Assembly (NCBI GenBank): GCA_949300145.1
Contig: CASGDA010000004.1
Location: 1-64,000 of the forward strand
Reading direction: 5' to 3'
Origin: an uncultured Treponema sp.
GTDB lineage: Bacteria > Spirochaetota > Spirochaetia > Treponematales > Treponemataceae
Length of the DNA: 64,000 bases
Part shown: piece by piece, positions 16,490 through 25,189 of the stretch
How positions within the stretch are numbered: position 1 is the first letter of the stretch
Layout: every line of letters starts with the position of its first letter
Translations under genes and position numbers: made by a program
Notes under the pieces: generated by a model
Seen by the model: only the letters and a program-made list of their open reading frames with translations
Told to the model about the DNA's origin: nothing
Databases searched by the model: none

Positions 16490-17494
16490 TCAGGATGAAA
16501 TGCTGTCTATCTCGGACAGTTCTTCCCGCGTGAAATCCCTTACATTGACCACCCCGGAAATGTTCTCAACAATCTGGGACGGCTTTGACGCTCCAACCAG
16601 CACACTGGTGAAAGCTCCGTCACGGAGTATCCAGGACAATGCCATCTGCGGCAAAGTTTGCCCGCGCTTTTCGGCCAGAGCATTCAGTCTTTTAATCTGC
16701 GAAATCCTTTCATCAGTCAAATCGGATTCGTGAAGAAACTGACCGCTGACAGCAATCCTGCTGTCGCCGGGAATTCCGTGCAGGTATTTATTTGAAAGCA
16801 ACCCCTGGGCAAGAGGACTGAATGCAATAAGCCCGGCACCTGTTTTCGCGGCAGTTTCCTTCAGTCCGTCCCGCTCGATTCTTCTGTCAAAAATTGAATA
16901 CCTGACCTGGTTTATTATGAACGGGCAGTCAAGTGAAGAAAGTATTTCAGCCGCTTTCACCATAGTCCGGCTGTCATAATTGGAAATTCCGGCATAAAGG
17001 GCTTTCCCTGCTTTTACAGCCTGAGCCAAAGCTCCCATTGTTTCTTCAAGGGGCGTTTCCGGATCCATCCTGTGATGGTAAAAAATATCCACATAATCCA
17101 GCTTCATTCTTTTTAAGCTCTGATCGAGGCTGGCCGTCAAATATTTCCGGCTGCCCCAGTCTCCGTAGGGCCCCGGCCACATGGTGTATCCGGCCTTTGT
17201 GGAAATAACAAGTTCGTCCCGGTACGGCTTCAGGGTTGAAGAAATAATGCGGCCGAAATTCTCTTCCGCACTGCCCGGCGGCGGCCCGTAATTATTGGCC
17301 AGATCAAAATGGGTGATTCCGTTTTCAAAGGCCGTTATGCATAATTCTTCCATCGAGTCAAACGAAGCGGCGGAACTGAAATTATGCCAAAGTCCCAGAG
17401 AAACAGCGGGAAGTTTTAATCCGCTGTTTCCGCAGCGTATATACTTCATGTTGTTGTAGCGGGTATCCGCCGCCGTCCAATTTTCACCGGCCAT
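16490..17494 (-). CDS. Aldo/keto reductase, YghZ-like
   Basis: 334 residues from the ATG at 17494, behind AAAGGAG. A TIM-barrel NADPH oxidoreductase whose catalytic set is visible: D in F-D-L-A-N-N-Y with the tyrosine, K in S-T-K-A-G-Y, and H in Y-H-H-R-M-D. The segment N-Y-G-P-P-P-G-S-A-E and M-W-P-G-P-Y-G-D-W-G-S-R-K are typical of the YghZ group (L-glyceraldehyde 3-phosphate reductase), so methylglyoxal or triose detoxification is a reasonable guess. It follows the alpha/beta hydrolase by 20 nt, probably in one transcript. Confidence 0.87.
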   Translation of the reverse strand: MAGENWTAADTRYNNMKYIRCGNSGLKLPAVSLGLWHNFSSAASFDSMEELCITAFENGITHFDLANNYGPPPGSAEENFGRIISSTLKPYRDELVISTKAGYTMWPGPYGDWGSRKYLTASLDQSLKRMKLDYVDIFYHHRMDPETPLEETMGALAQAVKAGKALYAGISNYDSRTMVKAAEILSSLDCPFIINQVRYSIFDRRIERDGLKETAAKTGAGLIAFSPLAQGLLSNKYLHGIPGDSRIAVSGQFLHESDLTDERISQIKRLNALAEKRGQTLPQMALSWILRDGAFTSVLVGASKPSQIVENISGVVNVRDFTREELSEIDSISS

Positions 17495-17514
17495 AAAAAC
17501 TCCTTTCAAAAATA

Positions 17515-18477
17515 TCAAAAATATTTGGAAACAAACGCGTCAACGGATGTCCAATACAAATCAGGATTCACTTCAACAGACAATGCGTGTTCCGCACCGG
17601 GAACCACCAGCAACTCCTTTTCGCAGGCGGCTTCGTTGTAAAGGTCTTTAACCATGGAGAAAGGAACAAAGGTATCCTTGTCCCCGTGAATAAATAATGT
17701 AGGTATAACAGAGCGGGAAACGGCGTCAAGGCAATCCACGTCTCCGAAATAATAACCGGCGCGGATTTTCGACACAAAGGAAGCCGCAGGTATAAGCGGA
17801 AAATACGGTAGAGAGAACATTTCCGCAAGCTGCGCTGAAAATTCTTCGGTTAAAGAAGAATAGCCGCAGTCCTCAACCGCGGCAATAACATTCGGCGGAA
17901 GGGTCTCTCCCGTTGCAAGCATGACGGTTGCAGCTCCCATTGAAACTCCGTGCAGAAGAATTTCAGCGTCCGGGTTTTCTTCAATTATAAAATCTATCCA
18001 TCCGGTAAGGTCATCTTTTTCGTAGAAACCCATTCCGATGTAGCGGCCGTCACTTGAACCATGGGCACGCTGCTCCGGAACAAGAACATTCCAGCCGTAT
18101 TCCAAATAATGGGAAAGAATAAAGGCCATTGAAACCGGGGAACTTTTATAACCGTGGACAGCTATCACAAAGCGGCTGTCGGATAGGGAAGCGCCGTTGC
18201 CGGAATGCGCCGGAGAAAAAAGAAAACCGCCGAGCCTTAAGCCGTCACGGGAAAAAATCTGCACGCGGGAAGAAAGAGGCAAAAGGGATTCCCACAAACG
18301 TGTTTTTTCCGGAGACATTTCCTCATAAGAGCTTCCGTTTTCATTTTCAGAATCCAAAGCAAAGGAAACAAAATAATTCGCGGCAAAAAAAACAACCGCG
18401 ATAAGCAGCAGAACAAAAACTAAAACCATAAGGATTATATTTTCCTTACAGAAGAATTTTTTTTTATTTGAAATCAT
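17515..18477 (-). CDS. Membrane-anchored alpha/beta hydrolase
   Basis: 320 residues. One N-terminal membrane helix (about 13-38) leads to an alpha/beta hydrolase domain. The nucleophile is in H-G-V-S-M-G-A-A-T, the acid in H-G-D-K-D-T-F-V-P, the histidine in A-E-H-A-L-S-V, and the oxyanion region in A-V-H-G-Y-K-S-S. It resembles cell-surface serine peptidase/esterase-like proteins of the BEM46/YqkD type. The substrate is unknown. The promoter -10 ends 7 nt before the ATG with no ribosome site. Confidence 0.82.
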   Translation of the reverse strand: MISNKKKFFCKENIILMVLVFVLLLIAVVFFAANYFVSFALDSENENGSSYEEMSPEKTRLWESLLPLSSRVQIFSRDGLRLGGFLFSPAHSGNGASLSDSRFVIAVHGYKSSPVSMAFILSHYLEYGWNVLVPEQRAHGSSDGRYIGMGFYEKDDLTGWIDFIIEENPDAEILLHGVSMGAATVMLATGETLPPNVIAAVEDCGYSSLTEEFSAQLAEMFSLPYFPLIPAASFVSKIRAGYYFGDVDCLDAVSRSVIPTLFIHGDKDTFVPFSMVKDLYNEAACEKELLVVPGAEHALSVEVNPDLYWTSVDAFVSKYF

Positions 18478-18484
18478 GGGAAAA

Positions 18485-18513
18485 ATGATACTTCAAAAAA
18501 ACAAATTTGTGAA
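18485..18513 (-). promoter_or_regulatory. Promoter of the alpha/beta hydrolase, leaderless
   Basis: Minus strand TTCACA (18513-18508), 17-nt spacer, TATCAT (18490-18485), then 7 nt to the ATG. Confidence 0.6.
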
Positions 18514-18553
18514 GTGAGGCTTTATAAACCGGACCATGCGAAACTTCGGAACA

Positions 18554-18582
18554 TTGACAACCTGTAAATCAATAGATAACAT
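18554..18582 (+). promoter_or_regulatory. Promoter of the HAD hydrolase, leaderless
   Basis: TTGACA, 17-nt spacer, TAACAT. The expected start point coincides with the second ATG (18589), 6 nt downstream. Confidence 0.65.
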
Positions 18583-18588
18583 ATGCCC

Positions 18589-19245
18589 ATGAATTTTGAT
18601 TCTTCAAAGCCTCCCGCGGCGCTGTTCGACTTGGACGGAGTTGTTATAGACACGGAAAAGCAGTACACGTTGTTCTGGGACATGATAGGAAGGCAGTATC
18701 TTCATCATCCTGATTTCGGAAAACTCATAAAGGGCGGAACCCTCGTCCACATTTTTGAAGAATTTTTCTCAGAGCTTAAAGACAAGCAGGATGAAATAAG
18801 CGCCGCATTGGATGATTTCGAGGAAAAAATGGAAATGCCGTATATCGACGGTTTTCAGGATTTTTTCCGGGGGCTGAAGGCAAACGGATGGAAGACAGCC
18901 ATAGTGACCAGCTCCAGCCGGGAGAAAATGAAAAGCGTCTACAAGAAAATTCCTGAAATACAAACAATGTTCGATAAAATCCTTATGGCGGAGATGTTTT
19001 CCCGGAGCAAGCCGGAACCCGACCCGTATCTTTTGGGGGCGGAAATTTTCAACCTGCCGGTTTCAAACTGCCTTGTCTTTGAGGATTCTGTAAACGGATT
19101 CAAGTCCGCAAAAAACGCCGGCATGAAGCTCGTGGGGCTTACAACCACTAACCCGGAAACAGTCGCCGCGGCCTATTCTGATATGGTGATAAACAACTTC
19201 TTTGAAATATCGCCGGAAAAGGCTCTGGAGATTTTGAAATCCTGA
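18589..19245 (+). CDS. HAD-family phosphatase/phosphomutase (beta-phosphoglucomutase-like)
   Basis: 218 residues. The ATG at 18589 is preferred over one at 18583, which directly abuts the -10 hexamer. Class I HAD motifs are in order: F-D-L-D-G-V-V-I-D-T-E, T-S-S-S-R, K-P-E-P-D-P, and F-E-D-S-V-N-G. The cap between motifs I and II is helical, as in beta-phosphoglucomutase and sugar-phosphate phosphatases. The substrate cannot be assigned. Convergent with the serine dehydratase operon. Confidence 0.85.
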   Translation: MNFDSSKPPAALFDLDGVVIDTEKQYTLFWDMIGRQYLHHPDFGKLIKGGTLVHIFEEFFSELKDKQDEISAALDDFEEKMEMPYIDGFQDFFRGLKANGWKTAIVTSSSREKMKSVYKKIPEIQTMFDKILMAEMFSRSKPEPDPYLLGAEIFNLPVSNCLVFEDSVNGFKSAKNAGMKLVGLTTTNPETVAAAYSDMVINNFFEISPEKALEILKS

Positions 19246-19262
19246 AAACAGCCGGCCGCTAT

Positions 19263-20135
19263 TCAACCGAAAACCCTGCGCTTGAGTTCCATGCCTGTAG
19301 GTGTAGCCGCAAGACCGCCCAAGGCGGTTTCCTTCAATGACGAAGACATGGCATCCCCGACACTGCGCATCGCAGAAATGCATTCATCCACAGGAATTTT
19401 GCTTTCAATGCCGGCCAGCGCCATTTCCGCACAGGCGAAGGCGGTCATGGTTCCGGCGACATTGCGTTTTATGCAGGGAATCTCCACCAAGCCGGCGACA
19501 GGATCACAGACAAGACCGAGGCCGTTTTTTATCGCCATGGCGCAGGCGGCGGCGACCTGACGGGGACTACCGCCCATCAATTCCACCAGCGCACCGGCGG
19601 CCATGGCGGAGGCGGAACCACATTCAGCCTGGCAGCCTCCCTGCGCACCGGAAATGGAAGCCTTTTGGGCAATCACCATGCCTATTGCTCCGGCAGTGAA
19701 AAGAGCCATGACCGCCGCTTTTTCATCGCAAAGACCTTCCGTTAAAAGAGAAACAACTGTCCCCGGAAGAATTCCGCAGGCTCCGGCGGTAGGCGCCGCG
19801 ACGATTTTACCCATCGCCGCATTGTATTCGGAGACGGCAAGGGTCCGCGCCATGGCCCGGTTCAAAAATCCGCCGCTTATTCCGCCGCTTTCCGCATGAC
19901 GCTCCATTTTATGCGCATCCCCTCCGGTCAACCCGGAAGCGGATTTCAAATCCGGTTTGCGGCCTTCCTCAACAGCTTTCTGCATGACATCCAGGTTGTT
20001 TTTCATTCTTGAGAACAATTCTTCAGGCGTAATTTCCATTTCTTCAGCCTGATCCGCAAGGACAACCTCCGAAATTGTCGTGCCCTGTTTTTCAGCTTCA
20101 ACGCAAAGCTCTTCTACCGACTTGTAATCAAACAT
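19263..20135 (-). CDS. sdaAA: L-serine dehydratase, iron-sulfur-dependent, alpha subunit
   Basis: 290 residues, the standard alpha-subunit length. It converts L-serine to pyruvate and ammonia via 2-aminoacrylate using an oxygen-sensitive 4Fe-4S centre. Cluster cysteines are expected in A-C-G-I-L-P-G, G-G-C-Q-A-E-C-G-S and E-I-P-C-I-K-R-N, all present. Last gene of the ridA-transporter-sdaAB-sdaAA unit, 82 nt after sdaAB. The gap contains a perfect tandem 12-mer. Serine fermentation suits an anaerobe. Confidence 0.94.
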   Translation of the reverse strand: MFDYKSVEELCVEAEKQGTTISEVVLADQAEEMEITPEELFSRMKNNLDVMQKAVEEGRKPDLKSASGLTGGDAHKMERHAESGGISGGFLNRAMARTLAVSEYNAAMGKIVAAPTAGACGILPGTVVSLLTEGLCDEKAAVMALFTAGAIGMVIAQKASISGAQGGCQAECGSASAMAAGALVELMGGSPRQVAAACAMAIKNGLGLVCDPVAGLVEIPCIKRNVAGTMTAFACAEMALAGIESKIPVDECISAMRSVGDAMSSSLKETALGGLAATPTGMELKRRVFG

Positions 20136-20190
20136 TTTTTCCCCTCAATCCTTACAGACAAAACCACCCGATTCACATTCACGCATTCAC

Positions 20191-20214
20191 ATTCAATATA
20201 AAATTCAATATAAA
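20191..20214. repeat. Perfect tandem 12-bp repeat between sdaAB and sdaAA
   Basis: ATTCAATATAAA occurs twice back to back. Just before it, ATTCACATTCA occurs at 20171-20181 and 20185-20195. Confidence 0.7.
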
Positions 20215-20217
20215 TAA

Positions 20218-20877
20218 CTAGAGAACTTTTATGAGAATGACGTTTATGACGTTGGGCAGTATCTTCAGGTTGTCAATCATCTGTTGTGCAACGGAACCGT
20301 CAACTTCAATCGTCATAACCGCGACCCCGCCTTTTTTCGGACGGGACAACCGGAAATTCCCTATATTGATTCCGGAATAAGCCATAAAGTTGGTGACGGC
20401 GGCTATGGCCCCCGGCTTGTCATGGTGAAGGACAAGCAGCGTGTTGTACTGTCCGGACACGGAAACTTCCATTCCGTTTATCTCGGTGACAAGAATATTC
20501 CCGCCCCCGATGGAAGCACCCTGCAATACAATTTTTTCACCGTCGTCCCCCGTCAAAGAAATCCTGGCAGTATTAGGATGGGAATCAGGAATATCCCCTT
20601 CCACAAAGGAAAATTCCAGACCTTCTTTTTCCGCAATTTGAATGGAGGATCGGACCCGCTCATCATCAGGATACATTCCGAGAATTCCGGCAATCAGAGC
20701 CTTGTCTGTTCCGTGACCCTTGTGGGTTTGTGCGAACGAACCGGACAAGAGAATGTCAGCCCGGACAGGACGGGATCCCAGAACCTTCGCCGCAATCCGT
20801 CCCAACCTGACAGCACCGGCAGTATGGGAACTTGAGGGGCCTATCATTACAGGCCCTATAATATCAAATACATTCAT
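20218..20877 (-). CDS. sdaAB: L-serine dehydratase, iron-sulfur-dependent, beta subunit
   Basis: 219 residues from the ATG at 20877, preceded by GGGAGG. The start M-N-V-F-D-I-I-G-P-V-M-I-G-P-S-S-S-H-T is diagnostic of the beta subunit. An ACT domain fills the C-terminal third (H-D-K-P-G-A-I-A-A-V-T), where serine or a regulator may bind. It pairs with the alpha subunit downstream. A longer in-frame upstream reading has no ribosome site. Confidence 0.94.
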   Translation of the reverse strand: MNVFDIIGPVMIGPSSSHTAGAVRLGRIAAKVLGSRPVRADILLSGSFAQTHKGHGTDKALIAGILGMYPDDERVRSSIQIAEKEGLEFSFVEGDIPDSHPNTARISLTGDDGEKIVLQGASIGGGNILVTEINGMEVSVSGQYNTLLVLHHDKPGAIAAVTNFMAYSGINIGNFRLSRPKKGGVAVMTIEVDGSVAQQMIDNLKILPNVINVILIKVL

Positions 20878-20976
20878 CTGAACCTCCCGAAGACAAAACC
20901 TGCCGCCCGGCTGAGCCGGAGATTCACGAAGAATCCCCGGCGGCCGGAATTTCAATATCTTTCAGAAAACCTCTCG

Positions 20977-22224
20977 TCAGTTATCCGCGGAGGAACCGGA
21001 AGACACAGCGGGCGCAGGTTTACTGCGTATCTTTTTCGCAATCGTGTCAACGATAACACCGATAGCGTTGTCACCGGAAACATTACAGGCTGTTCCGAAG
21101 GAATCCTGGGTAAGATACAGCGCTATCATGATGGCGCACAGAGGACCGTTCACATCGCCCATTTCCCGTCCGAAAATCATATACAGGAACGGCAGCGCTG
21201 TCATAATTGAACCGCCGGGAGCACCGGGAGAAGCGACCATGGCGATACCCAGCATTGCTATGAAGGGGATGACGGTATGCAACCCGATGGGAAGATCGTA
21301 CATAAGACAGACGGCGGTGGAACAGGCCGTAATGGTTATCATGGAACCGGCCATGTGGATGTTCGCGCAGACAGGAACAACAAATTCGCGGACCTCTTCT
21401 GAAATGCCGTCGGCTTCCGCGCACTGAAGGTTTACGGGAATCGTGGCGGCGGAAGACTGGGTTCCGATTGCAGTCAAATAACCTTTAACCTGATTCTTCA
21501 GCAAAAAGAACGGATTTTTCTTTCCGATAGCCCCTGCTACAACGAACATAAAAAGCAGATAAACCAGGTGCATGATGATGACGATAAGGAATACCTTCCA
21601 CAAAACACCGAGAATAGCCGCAGTCTGTCCGGAATATGTCATGTTAACGAAAGTTCCGCAAATCAAAAGAGGCAGGCCGGGAACAATGACTTTGTTAAGA
21701 ACCAGATCGATGATTTTTGAAAAATCCGACAGCGAGCCGTACAGGAAATCACCAATCTGTTTTTTAGAACGGAGGATCGAAATACAAAGACCAAGGGTGA
21801 ATGCAAGAACAACAGCCGCCGTTGTATCTAAAATCGGGGCCACCGGAATACTGAAGTACCTGTCAAGTGTTCTGGAAGAAGCTTCCACAATCAGGTCAAC
21901 AACATCGGGGGAGATGAATGAAGGGAAGATTGTGCTGGAGACGATAAACGACAGCGAACCGCAAAGCAGGGAGGAGCCGTATGCAAGCAGGAAGGTTACC
22001 AGCAGAAGAGTCCCCGCACCGGATGTAAGTCCGGCGATACCCATAGATACGTATGCGACTATCATCAGCGGGATGATGAATGACAGGAATGTACTGAACA
22101 GTCCTGATAACGTGATGATAATCCGGCAGAAAACTTCAGGCATAAAGCTTCCTATCAGAATACCAATAACGATAGCGATGATAAGCCTTGGAAGCAAGCC
22201 TATCTTAACTTTCTTTTCACCCAT
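20977..22224 (-). CDS. Dicarboxylate/amino acid:cation symporter (DAACS), probably serine/threonine
   Basis: 415 residues with about eight membrane helices and the re-entrant serine-rich loop of the family (T-Q-S-S-A-A-T-I-P-V, about 275-285) followed by V-P-V-C-A-N-I-H-M-A-G and A-S-P-G-A-P-G-G. DAACS carriers couple amino acid uptake to sodium or protons. The operon with serine dehydratase and RidA points to serine or threonine import, similar in role to SstT. The substrate is inferred from context. AGGAGG precedes the ATG. Confidence 0.85.
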   Translation of the reverse strand: MGEKKVKIGLLPRLIIAIVIGILIGSFMPEVFCRIIITLSGLFSTFLSFIIPLMIVAYVSMGIAGLTSGAGTLLLVTFLLAYGSSLLCGSLSFIVSSTIFPSFISPDVVDLIVEASSRTLDRYFSIPVAPILDTTAAVVLAFTLGLCISILRSKKQIGDFLYGSLSDFSKIIDLVLNKVIVPGLPLLICGTFVNMTYSGQTAAILGVLWKVFLIVIIMHLVYLLFMFVVAGAIGKKNPFFLLKNQVKGYLTAIGTQSSAATIPVNLQCAEADGISEEVREFVVPVCANIHMAGSMITITACSTAVCLMYDLPIGLHTVIPFIAMLGIAMVASPGAPGGSIMTALPFLYMIFGREMGDVNGPLCAIMIALYLTQDSFGTACNVSGDNAIGVIVDTIAKKIRSKPAPAVSSGSSADN

Positions 22225-22284
22225 TTTTTCCTCCTTAAAAAAAAATCAGGATGTCTTTTAATCCGCATACATGGATAATTAATT

Positions 22285-22662
22285 TCAGGATTTTACAGCA
22301 ATGACTTCTATTTCAACCTTCGCGGCTTTAGGCAAAGCCGCCACAGCAAAACAGGATCTTGCCGGCTCGGGAGCAGGGAAATAAGAAGCATATACCTCGT
22401 TAACAGCTGCAAAATCACCGATATCCGCCAGAAACACCGTTGTTTTTACAACATCCGCCATTGAAGCACCCTGTTTTTCCAAGATAGCCTTTATGTTCTC
22501 CAGGGACTGTTTTGCCTGATCTCCGGGGGTATCCGGCATGGAACCGGTTTTTGGGTCAACAGGCAGCTGTCCCGAAACGAAAATAAAACCCGAAGCTTCT
22601 ATACCCTGGGAATAAGGACCGACAGGCCTTGGGGCGCAATCAGCTTCGATAACCTTTTTCAT
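22285..22662 (-). CDS. ridA: RidA family 2-iminobutanoate/2-iminopropanoate deaminase
   Basis: 125 residues from the ATG at 22662, with GGAGG inside the apparent upstream extension. Marks are R-P-V-G-P-Y-S-Q-G, S-G-Q-L-P-V-D, the arginine in P-A-R-S-C-F and E-V-I-A-V. RidA hydrolyses the reactive enamine/imine released by serine and threonine dehydratases. As first gene of the serine-degradation operon it has an obvious partner: the 2-aminoacrylate made by Sda. Confidence 0.92.
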   Translation of the reverse strand: MKKVIEADCAPRPVGPYSQGIEASGFIFVSGQLPVDPKTGSMPDTPGDQAKQSLENIKAILEKQGASMADVVKTTVFLADIGDFAAVNEVYASYFPAPEPARSCFAVAALPKAAKVEIEVIAVKS

Positions 22663-22693
22663 AGATTCCTCCAATTAAAAAAAACTATCACTT

Positions 22694-22711
22694 ATGATAA
22701 TAATTTATCAT
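22694..22711. promoter_or_regulatory. 18-bp operator-like palindrome over the ridA -10
   Basis: ATGATAA-TAAT-TTATCAT. A second overlapping palindrome, TATCA-CTTA-TGATA, lies at 22686-22699, giving three TGATA-type half-sites in a row. Probably the site of the divergent YheO/DauR-like regulator. Confidence 0.55.
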
Positions 22712-22726
22712 TTTTAAATCTGTCAA
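22697..22726 (-). promoter_or_regulatory. Promoter of the ridA-sda operon
   Basis: Minus strand TTGACA (22726-22721), 18-nt spacer, TATTAT (22702-22697). The -10 lies inside the palindrome. Confidence 0.6.
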
Positions 22727-22819
22727 GAAAAATATTTTAAAAAAGAGATTTTTCTTTTTTTTCAGAAAATACTTTGTTTTTTCAACACATCAATATATAA
22801 TTTATGGGAAGGAGGCCTC

Positions 22820-23482
22820 ATGGGTAACAACGCTTCAAAGTTAAAACGGTATTTTCCTCTGGTTTCCTTTATCAGCGAAATCTGCGGGGAGGATTTTGAA
22901 GTCGTCCTACACGACGCCTCAAATCACGAAAATTCTGTAGTCGCGATTTACAACGGGCATCTAAGCGGAAGAAAAATAGGTTCGCCGATGACGGAACTTG
23001 CGGAAAAACTGATAAGAGAAAAAATTTACGAGAAAAAAGATTTTATAGCCAATTACGAGGGCCGGAACAGAAAGGGGAAACGCTTTGTATCCTCCACTTT
23101 TTTTATAAAGGACGGAAAAGAGCTGCTGGGGCTCATCTGCATCAACCATGACATTTCAAGCCTGGAAATAGCGGACAGGAATTTACAGAGCCTGCTTAAA
23201 GCCTTCAGGGTTCCTGGAAAATACAAAAACTCCGAAATGACTGAAACCCTGGACAACTCCATCGAAGGAATTTCCTCGACGTTGATACACAGCACCATAC
23301 TTGACATCGCTACACCGGGCAGACCGATGCACACATCGGAAAAAGAAAAAATCATCCGCGAACTTAACAAGAAAGGGGTTTTCGCCACCAGGGGAGCGAT
23401 AAAACAGGTCGCCGGGGAATTAAACATCTCCGAGCCGACTGTATACAGGTATTTAAGGAAAATCAAAGATAAAACAGACTGA
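22820..23482 (+). CDS. YheO/DauR-family transcriptional regulator
   Basis: 220 residues. The N-terminal PAS-like YheO domain (about 10-115) has E-V-V-L-H-D and the S-P-M-T segment with F-I-K-D-G-K-E-L-L-G-L-I-C-I-N-H-D. The C-terminal helix-turn-helix (about 165-215) has F-A-T-R-G-A-I-K-Q-V-A and I-S-E-P-T-V-Y-R-Y-L. Relatives such as DauR control amino acid catabolism genes. It is divergent from the serine-degradation operon and separated by palindromes, so it is the likely local regulator. GGAAGGAGG precedes the ATG. Confidence 0.87.
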   Translation: MGNNASKLKRYFPLVSFISEICGEDFEVVLHDASNHENSVVAIYNGHLSGRKIGSPMTELAEKLIREKIYEKKDFIANYEGRNRKGKRFVSSTFFIKDGKELLGLICINHDISSLEIADRNLQSLLKAFRVPGKYKNSEMTETLDNSIEGISSTLIHSTILDIATPGRPMHTSEKEKIIRELNKKGVFATRGAIKQVAGELNISEPTVYRYLRKIKDKTD

Positions 23483-23593
23483 AAATTCCTCCGGAGGGGT
23501 GGAATCCGGCAAATTTCAGGACAACTTCGGAAAATCATGTGTTTTCATATTTTTAATAAATAATAATTTTTAGTAATATTGAAAAAGAAACTC

Positions 23594-23622
23594 TTGAATG
23601 AAAACCGCGCGGAAGATACTAT
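23594..23622 (+). promoter_or_regulatory. Promoter of the antiporter gene, leaderless
   Basis: TTGAAT, 17-nt spacer, TACTAT, then only 5 nt to the ATG at 23628. No ribosome site. Confidence 0.6.
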
Positions 23623-23627
23623 AAAGT

Positions 23628-25154
23628 ATGTCGTCATCTCTCATTTTAATTTTCGGTTCTCTGATTGTCTGCGGAACATTCCTGGCTAAAATCAGTTCCA
23701 GGATAGGTTTGCCCGTCCTGCTGGTTTTCCTCGGTGTGGGAATGATTGCAGGAAGCGACGGCCTGGATTTAATATCATTCGACAGCTATGAAATCGCGCG
23801 GGATTTCGCAAACATGGCCCTTATTTTTATCCTGTTTGACAGCGGTTTCAATACAAAAAAAAGCAATCTGCGGAAATACAGCGGACCGTCCCTTTCCCTG
23901 GCGACAATAGGAATCATATTGACAGCGGTTTGTCTCGGCGTCCTTGTGCATTACCTGCTGAATATGGACTGGAAATTATCTTTTCTTATCGGAGCCATCG
24001 TTTCTTCGACAGACGCGGCCGCCGTTATGACAATAATGAGGGAAAAACCTGTAAAGCCGCACGTTTCATCAACGCTGGAAATAGAATCAGCCGCCAACGA
24101 TCCTATGGCGATTCTTCTTACTGTTTTCATGATAACCTTCGCCCAAAATACAGGGGCGGCATCTTTCTCCCAGTACGCTTTTTTCATAGGCAGCCTTTTG
24201 TGGCAATTCGGCGGCGGAATCTTAACAGCCTTCATTTTAAGCAAGGCCGCCGTATGGCTTTTCAACCATTTCGGAAGCGAGAATCAGGCGATGTTCTACG
24301 TCCTGTATGTGGGGGTTGTCGTATCAATTTACGGCGCCGCTGATATAATAAAGGCAAACGGAACAATCGCGGTTTTCTTTGCCGGATACTGGATGGGCAA
24401 CACGAACTTTGTTTTCAGGAGAGGCTTGTCCCACTTTATTTCCGGTTTATCATCTTTTTCGAATATGTTCGTGTTCCTTATGCTGGGTCTGCTTGTTTTT
24501 CCCCATTCGATGGTACAGGTCTGGCAGCAGGGAATCATTCTCGCGTTGGCGCTGATTTTTGTGGCCCGCCCGATTACAGTCTTCATCTGTACCGCGCCGT
24601 TTAAATTCACGCTGAAGGATAAAATTTTCATTTCCTGGGGAGGATTGAAAGGGGCCGTTCCCATTATTCTCGCCACCTATCCGGCCGCTTACGGAATGGA
24701 TCCATCCGGGATGATTTTCAACATTGTCTTTTTTGTGGTGCTGTTCTCCTGCTCCCTGCAGGGAACTACGCTTTCTTTCCTTGCCAAAAAGCTGGATCTT
24801 TCGGTTCCGCCGCAAACACATTCACCCTATTCTCTGGAATTATTTGCCCTTGATAAAACAGACTTTGACGTGATTGACGTTGAAATACACTCCGATTCAC
24901 CCTGGTGCGGAAAAAGGCTTTCAGAGCTTTCCCTGCCGGAGGACATTGTGGTCTCTTCAATGGTCCGCCACGGAAAAATCATGTCGCCCAGGGGAAACAC
25001 GCAAATTCAGGACAAAGATATTCTCTTCATTATGGGCACCCCGGAGAGGGTACTTGAAGCGGTTTCCACCGGAGGAGCGGAAATCCCCTCGGCAAGCGAA
25101 ATCACCGATTCCGGCGAAAATCCGGAAGAGGAGTCCGCGGACGGAAAAGAATAA
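23628..25154 (+). CDS. Potassium/proton antiporter, CvrA/NhaP2-type
   Basis: 508 residues. A CPA1 antiporter domain of 12-13 helices (about 1-385) shows the paired acidic transport residues in S-S-T-D-A-A-A-V and E-S-A-A-N-D-P. The C-terminal part (about 400-480) is a TrkA-C-type domain (V-I-D-V-E-I, then I-V-S-S-M-V-R-H-G-K, then D-I-L-F-I-M-G), as in NhaP2 and CvrA. The family exchanges K+ or Na+ for protons and the TrkA-C domain senses nucleotides. A disordered acidic tail ends the protein. Convergent with the cyclase gene. Confidence 0.86.
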   Translation: MSSSLILIFGSLIVCGTFLAKISSRIGLPVLLVFLGVGMIAGSDGLDLISFDSYEIARDFANMALIFILFDSGFNTKKSNLRKYSGPSLSLATIGIILTAVCLGVLVHYLLNMDWKLSFLIGAIVSSTDAAAVMTIMREKPVKPHVSSTLEIESAANDPMAILLTVFMITFAQNTGAASFSQYAFFIGSLLWQFGGGILTAFILSKAAVWLFNHFGSENQAMFYVLYVGVVVSIYGAADIIKANGTIAVFFAGYWMGNTNFVFRRGLSHFISGLSSFSNMFVFLMLGLLVFPHSMVQVWQQGIILALALIFVARPITVFICTAPFKFTLKDKIFISWGGLKGAVPIILATYPAAYGMDPSGMIFNIVFFVVLFSCSLQGTTLSFLAKKLDLSVPPQTHSPYSLELFALDKTDFDVIDVEIHSDSPWCGKRLSELSLPEDIVVSSMVRHGKIMSPRGNTQIQDKDILFIMGTPERVLEAVSTGGAEIPSASEITDSGENPEEESADGKE

Positions 25155-25189
25155 CCGCCCCTACGGATTCGCCTGCGGGAAAACGTGGG

